DNA of 7,227 nucleotides, from NCBI GenBank assembly GCA_946885645.1, contig CAMPGU010000210.1, forward strand, positions 1 through 7,227, read 5' to 3'. Numbering within the stretch: position 1 is the first letter of the stretch; the number at the start of each line of letters is the position of its first letter. This document shows, piece by piece, positions 4,601 to 7,227 of this stretch. Position numbers and translations under genes: made by a program. The stretch comes from an uncultured Haloferula sp. (GTDB lineage Bacteria > Verrucomicrobiota > Verrucomicrobiae > Verrucomicrobiales > Akkermansiaceae). Below the pieces are notes generated by a model. The model was given only the letters and a program-made list of their open reading frames with translations. It was not told the DNA's origin and ran no database searches.

Positions 4601-7227
4601 TTATTCTCCCGGTAGGTGTAACTGGATGTTGCCTCCGCCTAGCACGCCCTCGGCATGGTAGCCGTTTGAGAGATCGATGCTAAAGGTATCGGCGTCGCCC
4701 GGCTCGCCGTTGTCCACAGCTTCGGCTCGATAGGTGAAGCCGCCTAGGCCGTCGATTTCAGCGGTTCCCTCGATGTGTCGGCTGTTCGGCACGCTGCCCG
4801 TCCCGTAGGCGGTGACGGTGAGCGCGTTCACCCTCATGCCGGTGTCGCGGTCCTTGAAGCTCAGGTGACCGGTCAGCACGCCATCGACGTAGCCTCCGCT
4901 GAGGCCGAAGCCACGCTTGTCATTCGGGCCGGGAATCCATCCGCCGCCGCTGATCGAGTCGTCGCCGCCGGGCGGCGGCGGTTCGATGCTGTCGTAGCCA
5001 GCGCGGGCGGAGGCGATGACCACCTCCACGTCACCGTCGATCACGAGCCGCAGCGTGTTCACCGTGATCGAGGTCGCGGTGAGGATCCGCTCGTTGATCA
5101 CCAGCCGGCCGCCTGGCACTGCCACGGTTTGGTTCGGCTCGCCGGTCAGCATGACAGGAATCCCGTTGAGGATCAGCGTTCCGATTTCCGAAGCACCGTC
5201 GAGTCCGGTGCCGCCGCCGGCTTGGAAGACGGCCAGCGCGCGGGCCATTGCGAAGTCGGCTTCGATCAAAACTCCATTCGCCGTGATCGCGACGTTGCCG
5301 ACCGAGGCTTCGGAGCGGGTGCGATCAACTTGGCCCACCACGACGGCATGACCTATTTCTCCCCCGACCCCGTCCATTTGATCGAGAGTGAGGAAGGAGG
5401 ACTCGAGTGCGCCGCCCTCCTCCGGCAGTTCTCCCGTATCGCCCCATGTAACCGGGGTGCCGAGCACATTCACGCCAGCGACGATTGCCCGGCCGCTGTA
5501 GCCGGCTTCAGGATAGGGCGTGGCCGGGAGCGTGGACGAGAAGGCGCTTTCACCGGCACCATTGGTGGCGGCCACGACATAGTTGTAGGCCGTGCCATTC
5601 ACCGCGCTGGCGTCGGTGAATGCGGTGTCGGTCAGACCGGTGGCGATGAGGACATAGCCATTGCCGGTCGAGCGATAGACGTTATAGCCGGTAGCGCTAT
5701 CGACGGCACTCCAGCTCAAGTGCACTTCGCCATCGCCCGCGACCGCGGTGAATCCGTCCGGAGCGCGCGGAGTGCCGGGATTGGCCAAGGCGGCGATCTC
5801 CGCATCCGCCAGCGCGCGGTCGTGGATCACGAACTCATCGAACCGACCATTCAGGTAGGGATCCGCATACTGCGACTTGCCGAGGTAGTTGTTCGTGGTG
5901 GTGCCGAGGCTCGCGGGAGTCAGGCTCATCGAGTTGTTCGTTCCGACGGCGGAGCCATTCACGTAGAGCGTGCCGGTCTGTCCGGAAAGCGAGACCGCGA
6001 AATGGGTCCAGACTCCGGACGGCAAGGCGGACGGACCTTCGATGATCTGCTCGCCGGGGCCGCTGCCGGTGCTGATTGCAAAGCGCAGCTTGCGCGTGGC
6101 CCCGTTGGACGGGCTGAGGAACATGTAGGTACTGGTGCTGGTCCCGAAGTCGAAGACCCGCGACCAGTTGTCGACCGAGTCGAGCTTCACCCATCCCGCG
6201 ATGGTGAAGTCACGGACGCCGGCCACCACGCCGGCGGGCAGGGTGACGTGGTCGTCCACGCCATCAAAATCGAGCGCGTTGCCGAACTGCCCGGTCGTCC
6301 ATAGCGGATCGCCAGAGAGAGCGCCATGATTGCCATCCGGCGAGCTGTCGTAGGCGGTGGTCCCGCTGCCTTCATCGAGCTTCAGATATGCCAGCGGCGC
6401 GCCGATCAGCGTACGGGTCGAAGCCACGTTCGATGCCGCCGACACACCGCCGCTGTTCATGGCACTGACGCGGTAAAAGTACGTCTGCCCCGTGGCCAGT
6501 CCGCTGTCGGTGAACGATGGCATGTTCGCCCCGACGCTGGCGATGAGCTGGAAGGCGGTACCGTCGGATGACCGTTCGATGGAGAACTGTTCCTCGGTGT
6601 CGGAGCGGTCCTGCCAGGTGAGCGCGATGGAGTCCTTGGCCACGGCATTCGCGGCAAGCCCATCCGGCGCCACCGGCGCAGGTGGTGGCGGCGTGACAAC
6701 CAGCGACACGAGCCCCGGCGTGGCCGTGTCGATTTGGTAGCGATAGTTCTCCGGCGCGCTGGTCATCAGGAAGGAGCCCTTCGTGAGCGTACCGCCGTAG
6801 TTGATGAGCGGATAGGTGCCAGGCTGCAGATCACCCGCGTCGGAAATTTCCAGGGAGCCCCCGAGGCCGAGATCCCCCGTCACCGCGATGCGGTCGCTGC
6901 TGGCGCCGAGCTCGAACTTCAGCACGGCTCCATCGAGCACGAGGTGGTTGTCGATGCTCAGCGTGCCGATGCCCGCACCGGGACTCACCACGCCGCCGGC
7001 CGCCACGGTGACCGGACCGCCGATGCGGCCGTCCCCGGAAAGCGCGCTCAGCGCGGCGATGGATACGCTACCGCTGCCGGTTGCGCTGCCCGAGGCATTG
7101 CGGACGCTTAGCTCGCCGGCCTTCACCACGGTGCCGCCGGTATAGCTATTGGGCATGTGGAGTGCCAGTGAGCCGCTGCCCTCTTTCACCAACCCGGTGC
7201 CGCCGCCGATCGAGCCCGGTCCGGTGA
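4601..7227 (-). CDS. Large multidomain surface protein: PATR, fn3, LamG, fn3, COAP, post-COAP (5' end outside window)
   Basis: The last 874 codons of a probably secreted protein; start and signal peptide lie beyond the right edge. Numbering visible residues from the edge: 1-85 is an autotransporter-associated beta-strand repeat (PATR), with GLVKEGSGSLAL, YTGGT and the VSPGAGIGTLSI ending; 86-178 continues as beta-rich passenger-like sequence; PPPPAP marks a linker at about 179-184; 188-272 is a fibronectin III domain (ALTWQDRS, YFYRVSA); 275-480 is a LamG/concanavalin-A-like domain (GNALDFDGVDDHV, FTIAGWVKL, GRFDEFVIHDRAL); 489-571 is a second fibronectin III domain (HLSWSAV, YNVYRS); 576-745 matches choice-of-anchor-P (QVDRTRSEASVGNVAI, PNQTV, GGRLVINE, VVIASARAG); 757-871 matches the post-COAP-1 domain (GHLSFKDRDTGMRVNALTV, RHIEGTAEI, FSIDLSNGYHA). 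LamG and fn3 suggest polysaccharide binding or surface spacing; the substrate is unknown. It ends LHLPGE with no PEP-CTERM motif, LPXTG motif or beta-barrel, so the export and anchoring route is unclear. Confidence 0.9.
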   Translation of the reverse strand, partial: TGPGSIGGGTGLVKEGSGSLALHMPNSYTGGTVVKAGELSVRNASGSATGSGSVSIAALSALSGDGRIGGPVTVAAGGVVSPGAGIGTLSIDNHLVLDGAVLKFELGASSDRIAVTGDLGLGGSLEISDAGDLQPGTYPLINYGGTLTKGSFLMTSAPENYRYQIDTATPGLVSLVVTPPPPAPVAPDGLAANAVAKDSIALTWQDRSDTEEQFSIERSSDGTAFQLIASVGANMPSFTDSGLATGQTYFYRVSAMNSGGVSAASNVASTRTLIGAPLAYLKLDEGSGTTAYDSSPDGNHGALSGDPLWTTGQFGNALDFDGVDDHVTLPAGVVAGVRDFTIAGWVKLDSVDNWSRVFDFGTSTSTYMFLSPSNGATRKLRFAISTGSGPGEQIIEGPSALPSGVWTHFAVSLSGQTGTLYVNGSAVGTNNSMSLTPASLGTTTNNYLGKSQYADPYLNGRFDEFVIHDRALADAEIAALANPGTPRAPDGFTAVAGDGEVHLSWSAVDSATGYNVYRSTGNGYVLIATGLTDTAFTDASAVNGTAYNYVVAATNGAGESAFSSTLPATPYPEAGYSGRAIVAGVNVLGTPVTWGDTGELPEEGGALESSFLTLDQMDGVGGEIGHAVVVGQVDRTRSEASVGNVAITANGVLIEADFAMARALAVFQAGGGTGLDGASEIGTLILNGIPVMLTGEPNQTVAVPGGRLVINERILTATSITVNTLRLVIDGDVEVVIASARAGYDSIEPPPPGGDDSISGGGWIPGPNDKRGFGLSGGYVDGVLTGHLSFKDRDTGMRVNALTVTAYGTGSVPNSRHIEGTAEIDGLGGFTYRAEAVDNGEPGDADTFSIDLSNGYHAEGVLGGGNIQLHLPGE

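Noticed and set aside
4775..6304. 509-codon open frame on the plus strand
   Set aside because: Antisense shadow of the LamG/COAP protein; Arg/His/Gly-rich with no domain, while the opposite strand has clear domains throughout.

Overview
The window reads as a piece of a high-GC Verrucomicrobiota chromosome, possibly a Luteolibacter or Verrucomicrobium relative. This is inferred from three things: a large surface-type protein built from autotransporter-associated strand repeats, fibronectin III, LamG and choice-of-anchor-P modules; a divergent MraZ; and a small Trp/His-rich conserved hypothetical protein of a kind I associate with that phylum. No rRNA or marker gene is present to confirm the assignment.

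Positions 1-3638, minus strand, hold the head of a division and cell wall (dcw) cluster in the canonical order mraZ, rsmH (mraW), an ftsL-like gene, then ftsI. ftsI runs off the left edge after its first 478 codons. rsmH and the ftsL-like gene share an ATGA overlap, and the ftsL-like gene and ftsI are 2 bases apart, so these three are almost certainly co-transcribed. MraZ is the likely transcriptional regulator, RsmH methylates 16S rRNA, and FtsL and FtsI belong to the septal peptidoglycan machinery.

The unusual part is the roughly 430-base spacer between mraZ and rsmH (2756-3185). It contains three imperfect tandem copies of a repeat of about 105-111 bases, which abut and slightly invade the 5' end of rsmH, and a strong imperfect inverted repeat at 3065-3142. 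rsmH has no ATG in a sensible place and most likely starts at GTG or TTG at the edge of the repeat array. Upstream of mraZ is an AT-rich segment with TGGG-like boxes in 10-bp phase and a candidate sigma70-type promoter inside them, which fits MraZ autoregulation.

Positions 3639-4158 are a divergent intergenic region. Positions 4159-4458, plus strand, encode a 99-residue conserved hypothetical protein. A perfect 10-bp hairpin (4503-4532) lies between it and the convergent gene that follows. Positions 4601-7227, minus strand, are the last 874 codons of a large, probably secreted, multidomain protein whose N-terminus lies beyond the right edge.
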